From CF-96 sp036269455 (GTDB lineage: Bacteria > Chloroflexota > Dormibacteria > Aeolococcales > Aeolococcaceae), in contig DATARS010000150.1 of assembly GCA_036269455.1 (NCBI GenBank), positions 1-32,383 of the forward strand: 32,383 bases of DNA, in the 5' to 3' direction. Position 1 is the stretch's first letter, and every line of letters starts with the position of its first letter. The notes under the pieces are model-generated. The model was not told the DNA's origin, did not search any database, and saw nothing but the letters and a program-made list of their open reading frames with translations. Both the position numbers and the translations under genes were made by a program. Below are positions 1-12,820 of this stretch, in pieces.

Positions 1-93
1 TCCTTCGGCGAGCCGGTCGCCTTCACCCACAACATCGAGTGGGCGCTGCCTGCGGCGGAGCGCCCGCCGGGCATTCCCGGGAACTCGCGCTGA
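1..93 (+). CDS. nuoC: NADH-quinone oxidoreductase subunit C, 3' end only
   Basis: Frame 1 is open from the window edge to a TGA at 91-93 and encodes 30 residues containing GEPVAFTHNIEW. This resembles the extreme C-terminus of NuoC (30 kDa subunit of the complex I connecting arm). The assignment rests mostly on position: it lies directly before nuoD, and its TGA overlaps the nuoD ATG by one base (TGATG), the coupling style used in the rest of the operon. The body of the gene lies outside the window. A tail this short cannot be identified by motif alone. Confidence 0.72.
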   Translation, partial: SFGEPVAFTHNIEWALPAAERPPGIPGNSR

Positions 94-1379
94 TGGCGGT
101 GGTGCTGCCCCCCGGCGGTCCGGGGGCACCCGGCGGCGGCGACGGCTTCGACGAGGGCCGCCGCCGGCTGGGAGTTCCTGCCGAGATCGACAGCGTCGAG
201 CTGACCGAGATCGGCGAGGACACCATGGAGCTCAACATGGGTCCCCAGCACCCCTCGACCCACGGGGTGCTGCGCCTGGTCCTCGACCTCGACGGCGAGG
301 TGGTGCGCGGCTGCCGGCCGGACATCGGCTTCCTCCACACCGGCTTCGAGAAGGACTTCGAGCGCCACACCTACCAGCAGTGCATCCCCTACAGCGACCG
401 CATGGACTACCTCGCGCCGCTGATCAACAACCTCGGCTTCTCGCTCGCCGCCGAGAAGCTGCTGGGGGTGGAGGTGCCGCCGCGGGGCCAGTACCTGCGG
501 GTGATCATGTGCGAGCTCGCGCGCATCGGCAGCCACCTGATCTGGTTCGGCACCGGCGCCCTCGACCTGGGCGCGACCACGCCGTTCCTGTACGCCTGGC
601 GCGAGCGCGAGACCATCCTCGACATCAACGAGCTGGTCAGCGGGGTGCGCATGCACACGTCCTTCATCCGCGTCGGCGGGCTGATGGCGGACGTGCCCGA
701 CGAGTTCGAGGCCATGGTCCGCAAGGTCGTGCACACCTTTCCCAAGGCGATCGACGAGTACGAGCTGCTGATCACCAAGAACCCGATCTGGCGGGGGCGC
801 ACCGTCGGCCTCGGGACGATCAGCGCAGAGGACGCGCTCGCCTACGGGATGAGCGGCCCCTCGCTGCGCGGCTGCGGCATCCCCTACGACCTGCGCAAGG
901 CGCAGCCGTACAGCTCGTACGACCACTTCGACTTCGACGTCCCGGTGGGGAGCAACGGTGACGTCTACGACCGCTACCTGGTGCGCATGCGGGAGATGCG
1001 CGAATCGCTGCGCATCATCGAGCAGGCGCTCGACAACCTCCCCTCGGGCCCGGTGAACACCCTCGACCGCAAGGTGGCGCCGCCGCCGCGCAACGAGATC
1101 AACACCAGCATGGAGTCGCTGATCCACCACTTCAAGCTGGTCACCGAGGGGTTCTCGGTGCCGAGGGGGAGCGTGTACCAGGCGGTGGAGTCGCCGCGCG
1201 GTGAGCTGGGGTTCTACATGGTCAGTGACGGCAGCAATCGACCCTACCGCGTCAAGGTGCGGGCGCCATCCTTCAGCAACCTCTGCGCCCTGCCCTACAT
1301 GGTCAAGGGCGAGCTCATCGCCGACGTCGTGGCGGTGATCGGCTCCATCGACATCGTCCTCGGAGACGTCGACCGGTGA
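93..1379 (+). CDS. nuoD: NADH-quinone oxidoreductase subunit D (49 kDa subunit)
   Basis: NuoD is the 49 kDa peripheral-arm subunit that, with NuoB, forms the quinone-binding cavity of complex I. The 428-residue product shows the family hallmarks: MGPQHPSTHGVLR near residue 50, then GFLHTGFEKDFERHTYQQ, YSDRMDYLAP and the helix RIGSHLIWFGT, and it ends in the usual GSIDIVLGDVDR. An upstream GTG at 39 would add 18 residues, but the ATG at 93 overlaps the preceding nuoC stop (TGATG) and gives a normal length. The proline/glycine-rich residues just after the start are a poorly conserved N-terminal lead. The gene is followed by nuoE with a one-base overlap. Quinone-site residues are intact as far as can be read. 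Confidence 0.96.
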   Translation: MAVVLPPGGPGAPGGGDGFDEGRRRLGVPAEIDSVELTEIGEDTMELNMGPQHPSTHGVLRLVLDLDGEVVRGCRPDIGFLHTGFEKDFERHTYQQCIPYSDRMDYLAPLINNLGFSLAAEKLLGVEVPPRGQYLRVIMCELARIGSHLIWFGTGALDLGATTPFLYAWRERETILDINELVSGVRMHTSFIRVGGLMADVPDEFEAMVRKVVHTFPKAIDEYELLITKNPIWRGRTVGLGTISAEDALAYGMSGPSLRGCGIPYDLRKAQPYSSYDHFDFDVPVGSNGDVYDRYLVRMREMRESLRIIEQALDNLPSGPVNTLDRKVAPPPRNEINTSMESLIHHFKLVTEGFSVPRGSVYQAVESPRGELGFYMVSDGSNRPYRVKVRAPSFSNLCALPYMVKGELIADVVAVIGSIDIVLGDVDR

Positions 1380-1879
1380 TGCTCGCGGCCCAGACGCGGG
1401 CGGAGATCGAGCGGGCCCGCCAGCGCTATCCGAGTCCGCGCTCGGCGATCCTCCCCTCGCTGTGGGCGGTGCAGAACGAGCTGAGCTGGCTGCCCCCGGA
1501 GGCGATGGCCGAGGTCGCCGAGCTGCTCGGAATCGTGCCCAGCGAGGTGCAGGCGGTCGCGACCTTCTACTCGATGTACTTCAAGCATCCGCCGGGCCGC
1601 CACCACGTCCTGGTGTGCGTGCAGGCGGCGTGCGCGCTCCGCGGCGCCGACGAGACGGTCGCGTACATCGAGCGCCGGCTGGGTTGTCCCTCGGGGAGCA
1701 CCACCGCCGACGGGATGTTCACCTGGGAGAGCACCATCGAGTGCCTCGGCGCCTGCGGGGGCGCGCCGATGATGCAGGTCGACCATCACTTCGAGGAGAA
1801 CCTCACCCCCGAGCGCATCGACGCCATCCTGGCGCGGGTCGCGGCCGAGCCCGCCACCCACCACGGCCCCGGCGGGTAG
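1379..1879 (+). CDS. nuoE: NADH-quinone oxidoreductase subunit E (24 kDa, [2Fe-2S] N1a)
   Basis: NuoE is the thioredoxin-fold 24 kDa subunit of the NADH dehydrogenase module and carries the off-pathway [2Fe-2S] cluster N1a. The 166-residue product has the ligand pattern C80-x4-C85 and C122-x3-C126 (CLGACGGAP), which is the family signature. The N-terminal half is the usual helical part with ATFYSMY before the first ligands. Two starts are possible: GTG at 1376, or ATG at 1379 overlapping the nuoD TGA by one base. The ATG is chosen because it matches the other TGATG junctions. nuoF follows after 12 bases, one of the few real gaps in this operon. Confidence 0.95.
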   Translation: MLAAQTRAEIERARQRYPSPRSAILPSLWAVQNELSWLPPEAMAEVAELLGIVPSEVQAVATFYSMYFKHPPGRHHVLVCVQAACALRGADETVAYIERRLGCPSGSTTADGMFTWESTIECLGACGGAPMMQVDHHFEENLTPERIDAILARVAAEPATHHGPGG

Positions 1880-1891
1880 GATCACGACCCG

Positions 1892-5108
<3,217 letters not shown>

Positions 5109-5112
<4 letters not shown>

Positions 5113-6143
5113 TCGCCGACCTCTGGGGCTATCAGATCGGGCCCGACTACTGGTGGGTGATCCTGATCAAGGCGGTGATCATCGTCCTCTTCCTCGCCAC
5201 CGCCGCCGCCTACAGCACCTACGCCGAGCGCAAGGTCGCCGCCCACATCCAGCTGCGCATCGGCCCCAACCGGGTCGGCCCGCTCGGCCTGCTCCAGCCC
5301 GCCGCCGACGCGGTGAAGCTGCTCTTCAAGGAGAACGTCGCCCCCGCGGGCCGCGACAAGTTCCTCTACCTCATCGCCCCCGCCTTCGCCGCCGCCGCGG
5401 CGATCTTCGCCTTCGCGGTGATCCCGGTCAGCGGGGTGAGCACGGTCAACGGCTACCAGCTCCACTGGGACATCGCCCACCTCAACGTGGGCCTGCTCTA
5501 CATCCTCGCGATCACCTCGCTCGGCGTCTACGCGATCTTCCTCGGGGGCTGGTCGGCGAACAGCAAGTACTCGCTGCTCGGCGCGCTGCGCTCCTCGGCG
5601 CAGCTGATCTCCTACGAGATGGCGGTCGCCTTCGCCCTGATGGGCGCGGTCATCCTCAGCCAGAGCCTGGACCTCGAGCGGATCGTCCTCGCCCAGCACC
5701 ACGTCTGGTTCGTGGTGCTCCAGCCGCTCGGCTTCCTGCTGTACTTCACGGGCGCGCTCGCCGAGACCAACCGGCTGCCCTTCGACCTCCCCGAGGCCGA
5801 GACCGAGCTCGTCGCCGGCTATCACACCGAGTACTCGGGGATGCGCTTCGGCTTCTACTTCCTCGGCGAGTACATCAACATGGTCACGGTCTGCTCGATC
5901 GCGACCGTGCTCTTCCTCGGCGGCTGGCTGCCCATCCTGCCCTTCCTCGACTTCATCCCCGGGGTGCTGTGGTTCCTCGGCAAGGTGACCCTGCTGCTCT
6001 TCGGCATGATGTGGATCCGATGGACCCTGCCCCGGCTGCGCTACGACCGGCTGATGAACCTGGGGTGGAAGGTGATGCTCCCACTGGGCCTGCTCAACAT
6101 CGCCATCACCGGGGCGGTGGTGGCGATCAAGGCATCGACGTGA
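5109..6143 (+). CDS. nuoH: NADH-quinone oxidoreductase subunit H
   Basis: NuoH is the membrane subunit that joins the peripheral arm to the proton-pumping arm and forms part of the quinone entry channel. The 344-residue product begins at a GTG (5109) overlapping the nuoG TGA (GTGA). It has about eight hydrophobic helices, the signature ERKVAAHIQLRIGPNRVGP in the first cytoplasmic loop, and the acidic quinone-site loop ETNRLPFDLPEAETELVAGY. Length is typical. The open frame continues upstream inside nuoG as a shadow, so the GTG was chosen from the junction and family length. nuoI follows after 13 bases. Confidence 0.96.
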
Positions 6144-6156
6144 GAGGGCGGATCCC

Positions 6157-6789
6157 ATGCTGACCGAGATCGTCAAGGGGATGGCGTTCACGCTGCGCCA
6201 GCTCTTCCGCAAGCCGATCACGCTGCAGTGGCCCGAGGAGCAGAAGCCGGCGCCGACGCGGCACCGCGGCCGCCACATCCTCCACCGCTATGACAACGGG
6301 CTGGAGAAGTGCATCGGCTGCGAGCTCTGCTCGGGCGCCTGTCCGGTGGGCTGCATCTACGTCGAGCCCGCCGAGAACGACCCCGCCCACCCGGTCTCGC
6401 CCGGCGAGCGCTACGCGCTCCGCTACGAGATCAACCTGATGCGCTGCATCTTCTGCGGCTACTGCGCCGAGGCATGCCCCACCGAGGCGATCACCCTCGG
6501 CCCCCGCTTCGAGCTCGCCGACTACCGCCGCGAGCGCACCGTGGCAAGCAAGGAGGACCTGCTCGAGGCCTGGCCGAACTTCACCGCCGGGCGGCGCGAG
6601 AACCCGCGCGGGGCCGGCGCCGACCAGCGCGGTCAGGCCGGACGCGCCCCGGGGGTGAGCCCCCGGCTCGCCTGGGACGAGGACGAGCGGATCCGCCGCG
6701 AGGGCGCCGAGCAGCCCGTGCCCGGCAACGCCGGCCTGGCGCCGCACGTGCCGAGCGTCGCCGAGCCCCGCCACACGAGGAACAGATGA
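6157..6789 (+). CDS. nuoI: NADH-quinone oxidoreductase subunit I (2x [4Fe-4S])
   Basis: NuoI is the ferredoxin-like subunit holding clusters N6a and N6b, which relay electrons towards N2 in NuoB. Two canonical C-x2-C-x2-C-x3-CP motifs are present: C52/C55/C58/C62 (CIGCELCSGACP) and C97/C100/C103/C107 (CIFCGYCAEACP). The amphipathic N-terminus (ATG 6157) fits docking on the membrane arm. A GAGAGGGCGG stretch precedes the start at Shine-Dalgarno distance. After about residue 150 there is a charged, Arg/Gly/Pro-rich tail of about 60 residues with no motif. Its stop overlaps the nuoJ start (ATGA). Confidence 0.96.
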   Translation: MLTEIVKGMAFTLRQLFRKPITLQWPEEQKPAPTRHRGRHILHRYDNGLEKCIGCELCSGACPVGCIYVEPAENDPAHPVSPGERYALRYEINLMRCIFCGYCAEACPTEAITLGPRFELADYRRERTVASKEDLLEAWPNFTAGRRENPRGAGADQRGQAGRAPGVSPRLAWDEDERIRREGAEQPVPGNAGLAPHVPSVAEPRHTRNR

Positions 6790-7457
6790 CCGGGGTCGAC
6801 CTGCTCGCCTCCGTGGTCGCCGCCGTCGCGCTGGTCAGCGCGGCCGGGGTGGTGCTCTCGGCGAAGACGATCTACTCGGCGCTCTGCCTGGTCGGCAACA
6901 TGGTGTCGCTGGCGGTGCTCTTCCTGCTGCTCAACGCCCAGTTCGTCGCCGCGGTCCAGATCATCATCTACGCCGGCGCGGTGATGGTCCTCTTCGTCTT
7001 CATCATCGCCCTGCTCGACCCCGGCCACGACCCCGACTTCGAGGGCCCGCGGCGGGATCCCCGGCTCTGGGTGGGGATCGTCGCCGTCGGCTACATCACC
7101 GCCCAGGTCTTCGCCCTCGCGGTGAACGGCACCACCTACTCGAAGACCGACCATGTCCTCCAGGGCCAGCGCCTCGCCCAGGCCGCGGCCCCGGGCGACC
7201 AGCACAGCTTCGCCTTCACCCCCGAGGCGGTGAACGCCGCGGGCAACGTCCAGGTGCTCGGCCGTGAGCTCTTCACCACCTTCCTGCTGCCCTTCGAGAT
7301 CACCTCGCTGCTCCTGCTCGTCGCCGCGATCGGCGCCGTCTACCTGACCCGGAGGATGCCCCGGGCCCCGACCCGGCCGCCGGAGGCGACCTCGCCGGTC
7401 GCGGACCTGCCCAGCGAGAGCGCCCAGGAGCCGCGCGAGCCGGTGGGGGTGGGCTGA
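6786..7457 (+). CDS. nuoJ: NADH-quinone oxidoreductase subunit J
   Basis: NuoJ is a small membrane-arm subunit of about five helices; its third helix carries the pi-bulge involved in coupling. The 223-residue product has a characteristic stretch, AVQIIIYAGAVMVLFVFII, around residues 55-75. It then has a loop of about 75 residues and a last helix (FEITSLLLLVAAIGAVYL). The C-terminal 30 residues are Pro/Glu-rich and poorly conserved. The start ATG overlaps the nuoI stop by four bases, and the stop overlaps the nuoK ATG by one. The upstream extension of this frame, inside nuoI, is a shadow. Confidence 0.94.
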   Translation: MTGVDLLASVVAAVALVSAAGVVLSAKTIYSALCLVGNMVSLAVLFLLLNAQFVAAVQIIIYAGAVMVLFVFIIALLDPGHDPDFEGPRRDPRLWVGIVAVGYITAQVFALAVNGTTYSKTDHVLQGQRLAQAAAPGDQHSFAFTPEAVNAAGNVQVLGRELFTTFLLPFEITSLLLLVAAIGAVYLTRRMPRAPTRPPEATSPVADLPSESAQEPREPVGVG

Positions 7458-7768
7458 TGCTCAGCATCGACCTCTTCCCGCTGCTGCTCGGCCTCAGCGC
7501 CGCGATGTTCACCATCGGCTCGGTGGGGGTGCTGGTGCGCCGCAACCCGCTGGTGGTTCTGATGTCGATCGAGCTGATGCTCAACGCCGTCAACCTGGCA
7601 TTCGTCGACTACGGCCGCTATCTCAACAGCGAGGACGGCCAGATCTTCACCCTGGTGGTGATCGTGGTCGCCGCCGCCGAGGCGGTGGTCGGCCTCGCGC
7701 TGGTCAGCCAGGTCTACCGCGCCGGCCGTGAGCTCGACATCGACGACCTCAGCGAGATGAAGGAGTGA
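7457..7768 (+). CDS. nuoK: NADH-quinone oxidoreductase subunit K
   Basis: NuoK is a three-helix subunit of the membrane arm. The 103-residue product is of usual length and shows three hydrophobic helices. The two buried acidic residues required for proton translocation are present: E39 in MSIELMLNAVNL and E75 in VAAAEAVVGLAL, corresponding to E36 and E72 of E. coli NuoK. The start overlaps the nuoJ stop by one base (TGATG), and the stop overlaps the nuoL GTG (GTGA). The short acidic/basic tail after the third helix is normal. Confidence 0.96.
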   Translation: MLSIDLFPLLLGLSAAMFTIGSVGVLVRRNPLVVLMSIELMLNAVNLAFVDYGRYLNSEDGQIFTLVVIVVAAAEAVVGLALVSQVYRAGRELDIDDLSEMKE

Positions 7769-9720
7769 GCGCGACCCTGGCGGGGACGCTGGCGATCCTC
7801 CTCTTCGCCCTCCCGCTCGCCGGCTGCCTCGGCAACGCGCTGCTCGGCGAGCGGCTCGGCCGCCGCTTCGTCAACATCGTCGGCCCCGGGGTGGTGCTCG
7901 GCGGCTTCGTCTGCGCGGTGATCGCCCTGGTGGCGCTGCTCGGCGCCCACGAGGACGCCCGCTCGACGACGGTCCACCTCTGGACCTGGTTCGACCTCGG
8001 CCCGGGCGCGCTCCGGGTCGGCGTGGACATCACCCTCGACCCGCTCAGCGTGCTCATGTGCCTGGTGATCACCGGGGTCGGCTTCCTCATCCACTGGTAC
8101 GCGGTCGGGTACATGGAGCACGACGAGAGCCCGTGGCGGTTCTTCAGCTACATGAACCTGTTCATCTTCTCGATGCTGCTGCTGGTGCTCTCCGCCGACA
8201 TGGTGATCCTCATCATCGGCTGGGCCCTGGTGGCGCTGAGCAGCTACCTGCTGATCGGCTACTACTACGACCGCCCCAGCGCGGTGCTGGCGGCGCGCAA
8301 GGCCTTCGTCACCCAGGTGATCGGCGACGTCGCCCTGGTGATCGCCGCCTTCATGATCGTCACCAACCTCAGCGTCCGCTCGCTGAACCTGCCGACGATC
8401 TTCCACTACGCCGGGGCGTCCTTCCCCCATGGAGGGGCGCTGGTCACCGGGATCTGCGTGCTGCTCGCCATCGGCGCCTTCGCCAAGAGCGCCCAGTTCC
8501 CGCTCCACACCTGGCTCCCCGACGCCATGGAGGGCCCCACCCCGGTCAGCGCGCTGATCCACGCCGCCACCATGGTGACCGCGGGCGTCTACCTGATCGC
8601 CCGCTTCCACACGCTCTTCGACCTTGCCCCGATCGCCCAGGGGCTGGTCGCCTGCGTCGGCATCGGCACCGCGGTGATGGCCGGCATCATCGCCCTGAGC
8701 CAGATCGACATCAAGCGGGTCATCGCCTATTCGACGATGTCGCAGATCGGGCTGATGATCTTCGCCGTCGGGATCGGCGCCTACTCGGCCGGCATGTTCC
8801 ACTTCGCCACCCACGCCGTCTTCAAGGCGCTGCTCTTCATGGCCGCGGGCAACGTCATCCACGCGCTCCACGACGAGCAGGACATCCGGCTGATGGGCGG
8901 CCTCGGACTGACGATGCGCACCACCGAGCGCTGCTTCCTCGCCGGCTCGCTGGCGCTCGCCGGCATCCCCATCTGGGCCGGGTTCTTCAGCAAGGAGGAA
9001 CTGCTCGGCCTCGGGTTCAACCACGGACCGGCGGCGCCGATCCTCTACTTCGTCGGCGTGGGCATCAACGTCCTCACCGGGCTGTACACCTTCCGCCTCT
9101 TCTTCACCGTCTTCCGCGGCGAGCCCAAGACCGCCCGCACCTACGCGGCCCACGAGGCTCCGCCGACCATGCTGGTGCCGGTGGGCATCCTCGCGGTGCT
9201 CAGCACCGTGATCGGCTGGGCCCTGCTCTTCGGAATCCCCGGGGTCGTCGGGCCCTTCATCCTCGGCAGCTTCCTCGACCCGGTGTTCACCGCCGACGGA
9301 GGCCGCCTGCTGACCGAGCCCGGCCACCTCACCGCGCTCCTGACCGTGCTCCTCGGCACCGCCGGCAGCCTGGTCGGCTCGGGTCTCGCCTACGAGTGGT
9401 GGTACCAGCACCGCCCCGACGCCCAGGTGATCGCGGGGAAGGTGCCGCGGGTGCTCACCCAGCTCTCGCTCCACAAGTTCTACTTCGACGAGATCTACGA
9501 CGCCATCCTGGTGCGCCCGGTGCGCACCCTCGCGCGCAGGCTGCGCGACGTCGTCGAGCCCGAGTACGCCGACGGCTGGGTCGAGGCGGTGGGGCGCGCC
9601 ACCGCCTGGATGTCGGACACCTTCCGGGTGCTCCAGACCGGGCGGCTGCGCGACTACGCGACCGGCATGCTCGTCGCCGCCGGCGCCTTCGTCGTCGTCC
9701 TCGCGGTGCTGGTGCGATGA
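7765..9720 (+). CDS. nuoL: NADH-quinone oxidoreductase subunit L (antiporter-like)
   Basis: NuoL is the distal antiporter-like proton pump of complex I. The 651-residue product begins at GTG 7765, which overlaps the nuoK TGA. It contains the family core FAKSAQFPLHTWLPDAM followed by GPTPVSALIHAATMVTAGVY at about residues 239-280, and then a helix with QIDIKRVIAYSTMSQIG. After about residue 490 there are the amphipathic lateral region and the last membrane helix (MLVAAGAFVVVLAVLVR) that marks NuoL among the antiporter-like subunits. Length matches typical NuoL (about 610-660). The stop overlaps the nuoM ATG (ATGA). Confidence 0.96.
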   Translation: MSATLAGTLAILLFALPLAGCLGNALLGERLGRRFVNIVGPGVVLGGFVCAVIALVALLGAHEDARSTTVHLWTWFDLGPGALRVGVDITLDPLSVLMCLVITGVGFLIHWYAVGYMEHDESPWRFFSYMNLFIFSMLLLVLSADMVILIIGWALVALSSYLLIGYYYDRPSAVLAARKAFVTQVIGDVALVIAAFMIVTNLSVRSLNLPTIFHYAGASFPHGGALVTGICVLLAIGAFAKSAQFPLHTWLPDAMEGPTPVSALIHAATMVTAGVYLIARFHTLFDLAPIAQGLVACVGIGTAVMAGIIALSQIDIKRVIAYSTMSQIGLMIFAVGIGAYSAGMFHFATHAVFKALLFMAAGNVIHALHDEQDIRLMGGLGLTMRTTERCFLAGSLALAGIPIWAGFFSKEELLGLGFNHGPAAPILYFVGVGINVLTGLYTFRLFFTVFRGEPKTARTYAAHEAPPTMLVPVGILAVLSTVIGWALLFGIPGVVGPFILGSFLDPVFTADGGRLLTEPGHLTALLTVLLGTAGSLVGSGLAYEWWYQHRPDAQVIAGKVPRVLTQLSLHKFYFDEIYDAILVRPVRTLARRLRDVVEPEYADGWVEAVGRATAWMSDTFRVLQTGRLRDYATGMLVAAGAFVVVLAVLVR

Positions 9721-11309
9721 CCAACATCCCCTGGCTGACGATCACCCTGGTGATGCCGCTCGGCGCCGCCATCCTGCTCCAGCTCATCCCCCGCAACGAT
9801 CGCGCCGCGGTCAAGGCGCTGGCGGTGCTCAGCACCCTGGCCACCGCCGGGGTGGTCACCGGCCTGCTCATCGCCTTCAACCAGCACCCGCCGATCCCCG
9901 CGGTCGGCCCGCGGCCGCAGGACACCGCCCTCGCCTTCCAGTTCGAGGAGATCCACTCCTGGATCCCCGCGATCGGAGCCACCTACCACCTCGGCCTCGA
10001 CGGCCTCAGCGCCTGGCTGCTCGCCCTCGACGCGGCCGTCTTCCTGCTCGGCGCGGTGGCGATCTCCTCGCGCACCACCGAGCGGCTGAAGTTCTACATC
10101 GGGCTGATGCTGGTCACCCAGGCGGCCACCATCGGGGTGCTGCTCAGCGTCGACATGCTGCTCTTCTACTTCTTCTGGGAGGGCATGCTCGTCCCCCTCT
10201 ACTTCCTGCTCGCCAACTACGGCGACAGGGACCGCGGGCGGGCGACGCTGAAGTTCATCGGCTACACGGTTGCCGGCAGCCTGCTGATGCTGATCGCGAT
10301 CATCTATCTCTACGTCCACTCCCAGGCCGCGGCCCTCGGGCACCCGAGTTTCGACCTCCAGGTGCTGATGCTCGCCCCCGGGCCGGCCCAGGCCCCGATC
10401 ACCTTCCTCAACATCCAGCTGCTCACCCCCATCCAGTTCGCCTTCGTCGCCTTCGCACTCGCCTTCGCGATCAAGGTGCCGCTGGTGCCCTTCCACACCT
10501 GGCTGCCGGAGTCCTACGCGAACTGCCCGCCGGCGACGCTGACCTTCTTCGCCGGGATCGTGAGCAAGCTCGGCGCCTTCGGTTTCATCCGCTACGGGCT
10601 GACCCTCTTCCCCGGCCCGGTCCACGACTTCCAGTGGATCCTCGAGGGGATCGCGATCCTCAGCATCCTCTACGGGGCGATGCTCGCCCTGGTCCAGAGC
10701 GACATCAAGCGCGTCGTCGCCTACTCGAGCATCAGCCACCTGGGCTTCGTGACCCTGGGGATCTTCGCGCTCAACGTCAACGGCATCAACGGCGCGATCA
10801 TCCAGATGGTCAACCACGGCATCGTCATCGCCGCACTCTTCCTGGTGGTCGGCTACATCGAGGCGCGCGCCGGCACCCGCGACCTCCACGAGATCGCCGG
10901 GCTCGAGAAGCGCATGCCCTGGCTCTACGCGCTCTTCCTGGTCATCACCCTCGCCGGCCTCGGCATGCCCGGGATGAACACCTTCGTCGGCGAGTTCACC
11001 ATCATGCTCGGCGCCTTCCAGGCCAGCCCGCTGCTCGCGGTGCTCGCCGGCATGGGGGTGGTGCTCGCCTGCTGGTACATGCTCCGGCTCCACCAGGGGC
11101 TGATGCACGACCCGCTCACCCCCGCCGCCGAGAAGGTGTCGGACATCGGCGCCGCCGAGCGCCTGGTGCTGCTGCCCATGGCCGGGCTGATGATCCTGAT
11201 CGGCGTCTATCCCAAGCCGATCGGCGACATCTCGAAGGCCAGCGCCAGCCAGTACGTCGTCCGCGCCTCGGTGCCGCCGCCGTCGCTCTCGAGCCTCAAC
11301 GCGCCATGA
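9717..11309 (+). CDS. nuoM: NADH-quinone oxidoreductase subunit M (antiporter-like)
   Basis: NuoM is the middle antiporter-like pump. The 530-residue product starts at ATG 9717 (ATGA overlap with nuoL). It has the NuoM-type signature FFWEGMLVPLYFL near residues 150-165, then IKVPLVPFHTWLPESYANCP at about 250-270, and QSDIKRVVAYSSISHLGF further on. The discontinuous helices expected for this family are suggested by GLGMPGMNTFVGEF. Length is slightly above E. coli NuoM (509). The long upstream open frame inside nuoL is a shadow, so the start was taken from the junction and the membrane-helix onset. Confidence 0.96.
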   Translation: MTNIPWLTITLVMPLGAAILLQLIPRNDRAAVKALAVLSTLATAGVVTGLLIAFNQHPPIPAVGPRPQDTALAFQFEEIHSWIPAIGATYHLGLDGLSAWLLALDAAVFLLGAVAISSRTTERLKFYIGLMLVTQAATIGVLLSVDMLLFYFFWEGMLVPLYFLLANYGDRDRGRATLKFIGYTVAGSLLMLIAIIYLYVHSQAAALGHPSFDLQVLMLAPGPAQAPITFLNIQLLTPIQFAFVAFALAFAIKVPLVPFHTWLPESYANCPPATLTFFAGIVSKLGAFGFIRYGLTLFPGPVHDFQWILEGIAILSILYGAMLALVQSDIKRVVAYSSISHLGFVTLGIFALNVNGINGAIIQMVNHGIVIAALFLVVGYIEARAGTRDLHEIAGLEKRMPWLYALFLVITLAGLGMPGMNTFVGEFTIMLGAFQASPLLAVLAGMGVVLACWYMLRLHQGLMHDPLTPAAEKVSDIGAAERLVLLPMAGLMILIGVYPKPIGDISKASASQYVVRASVPPPSLSSLNAP

Positions 11310-12820
11310 CCACCCACCTGCTCGCCGCCATCAGCATGCCCGGGTTCCCGCCGGCGGACGACCTCGTCCGGCTGCTCCCGGTGCTCATCCTCAGCGCCGG
11401 CTTCGTGCTGCTGATGCTCCTCGACCTGGTGACCCCGCCGTCGGCGCGCTCGGTGCTGGCGATGGTCACCGCGGTGTTCCTGGTCGCGACCTTCGTCTCG
11501 GTGATCTTCGGCTGGTTCGACACCTCGCACCACGGCTCCGCCTACTACGGCAGCTACGCCTACGACCGCTTCAGCCTCTTCATCGACGGCATCATCCTGG
11601 CGAGCGCGCTGGTGGTGGTGCTGATCAGCCCGGGCTATCTCAACCGCCGCGGGCTCCACTACGGCGAGTACTACGCGCTGATCATCGGCGCCACGGTGGG
11701 GATGATGCTGCTCGCCGCGGCGGCGAGCCTGCTCGTCATCTTTCTCGGTATCGAGCTGCTCTCGGTCTCGCTCTACATCCTCTGCGGCTTCGCCCACACC
11801 GAGGAGCGCTCCCAGGAGTCGGCGCTCAAGTACCTGATGCTCGGCGGCTTCGCCTCGGGCTTCCTGCTCTACGGCATGGCGCTGGTGTACGGCGAGACCG
11901 GGCACACCACCCTGAGCGGCATCCGCGCCTCGCTCGACGCCGTCCACGGGACCGACTCGCTCTTCCTCATCGGCGTCGGCCTGATGTTCGTCGGCTTCGC
12001 CTTCAAGATCAGCGCCGCGCCCTTCCACACCTGGACCCCCGACGTGTACCAGGGTGCGCCCACCTCGGTGACCACGTTCATGAGCGTGACCACCAAGGTC
12101 GCCGCCTTCGCCGCCCTGATCCGGGTCTTCGGCTCGGTCTTCGAGGGCAGCTACGTCAAGTGGAACGGCATCGTCGCCTTCGTGGCCATCGTCTCCATGG
12201 TCATCGGCAACCTCGCCGCCCTCGGCCAGACCAGCGTCAAGCGCATGCTCGCCTACTCGGGCATCGCCCAGGCGGGCTACATGCTCATCGGCGTCGCGGT
12301 GCAGTCGCCGGCGGCGACCGCGGGGGCGCTCTACTACCTCGCCGCCTACGCCGCGATGAACATCGGCGCCTTCGCGGTCATCACCATGATGGCGGGGCGG
12401 GGCGAGGACCTCGACCGCTACGACTCCCTCCGCGGGCTCGCCTACCGCCGGCCCTACGTGGCCGCGGCAATGGGGCTCTTCCTCTTCTCGCTCGGCGGCT
12501 TCCCGCCCACCGCGGGGTTCTTCGGGAAGTTCTTCGTCTTCAGCGCGGCCGTCCAGCACGGCCAGATCGCGCTCGCCCTCTGGGGCATCGCCACCAGCGC
12601 GGTGTCGGTCTTCTACTACCTGCGCGTCGGCCTGCTGATGTACTCGCGGCCGCGCGCGGACGAGGTGCCCTACGAGTGGGCGCGGACGACCGCCCCGGGC
12701 GGCGTCGCCCTGGTCGCCACCACCGCCGGGACCCTGGTGCTCGGCATCCTGACCTACCTCATCTACGGCGCCGCCACCCTGGCGCAGACGGGGACGTTCC
12801 TCGGCCCAGTGAACGGCTGA
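11306..12820 (+). CDS. nuoN: NADH-quinone oxidoreductase subunit N (antiporter-like)
   Basis: NuoN is the antiporter-like pump nearest to NuoK/J and is normally the last gene of the nuo operon, as here. The 504-residue product (ATG 11306, ATGA overlap with nuoM) has the signature ISAAPFHTWTPDVYQGAPTS at about residues 234-253, followed by QTSVKRMLAYSGIAQAGYML. It also has LFSLGGFPPTAGFFGKFFVF in the C-terminal third. About 14 hydrophobic helices can be read. The operon appears to end after this gene: a small stem-loop lies over its stop, and the next gene is a soluble dehydrogenase with its own ribosome-binding site. Confidence 0.96.
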   Translation: MTTHLLAAISMPGFPPADDLVRLLPVLILSAGFVLLMLLDLVTPPSARSVLAMVTAVFLVATFVSVIFGWFDTSHHGSAYYGSYAYDRFSLFIDGIILASALVVVLISPGYLNRRGLHYGEYYALIIGATVGMMLLAAAASLLVIFLGIELLSVSLYILCGFAHTEERSQESALKYLMLGGFASGFLLYGMALVYGETGHTTLSGIRASLDAVHGTDSLFLIGVGLMFVGFAFKISAAPFHTWTPDVYQGAPTSVTTFMSVTTKVAAFAALIRVFGSVFEGSYVKWNGIVAFVAIVSMVIGNLAALGQTSVKRMLAYSGIAQAGYMLIGVAVQSPAATAGALYYLAAYAAMNIGAFAVITMMAGRGEDLDRYDSLRGLAYRRPYVAAAMGLFLFSLGGFPPTAGFFGKFFVFSAAVQHGQIALALWGIATSAVSVFYYLRVGLLMYSRPRADEVPYEWARTTAPGGVALVATTAGTLVLGILTYLIYGAATLAQTGTFLGPVNG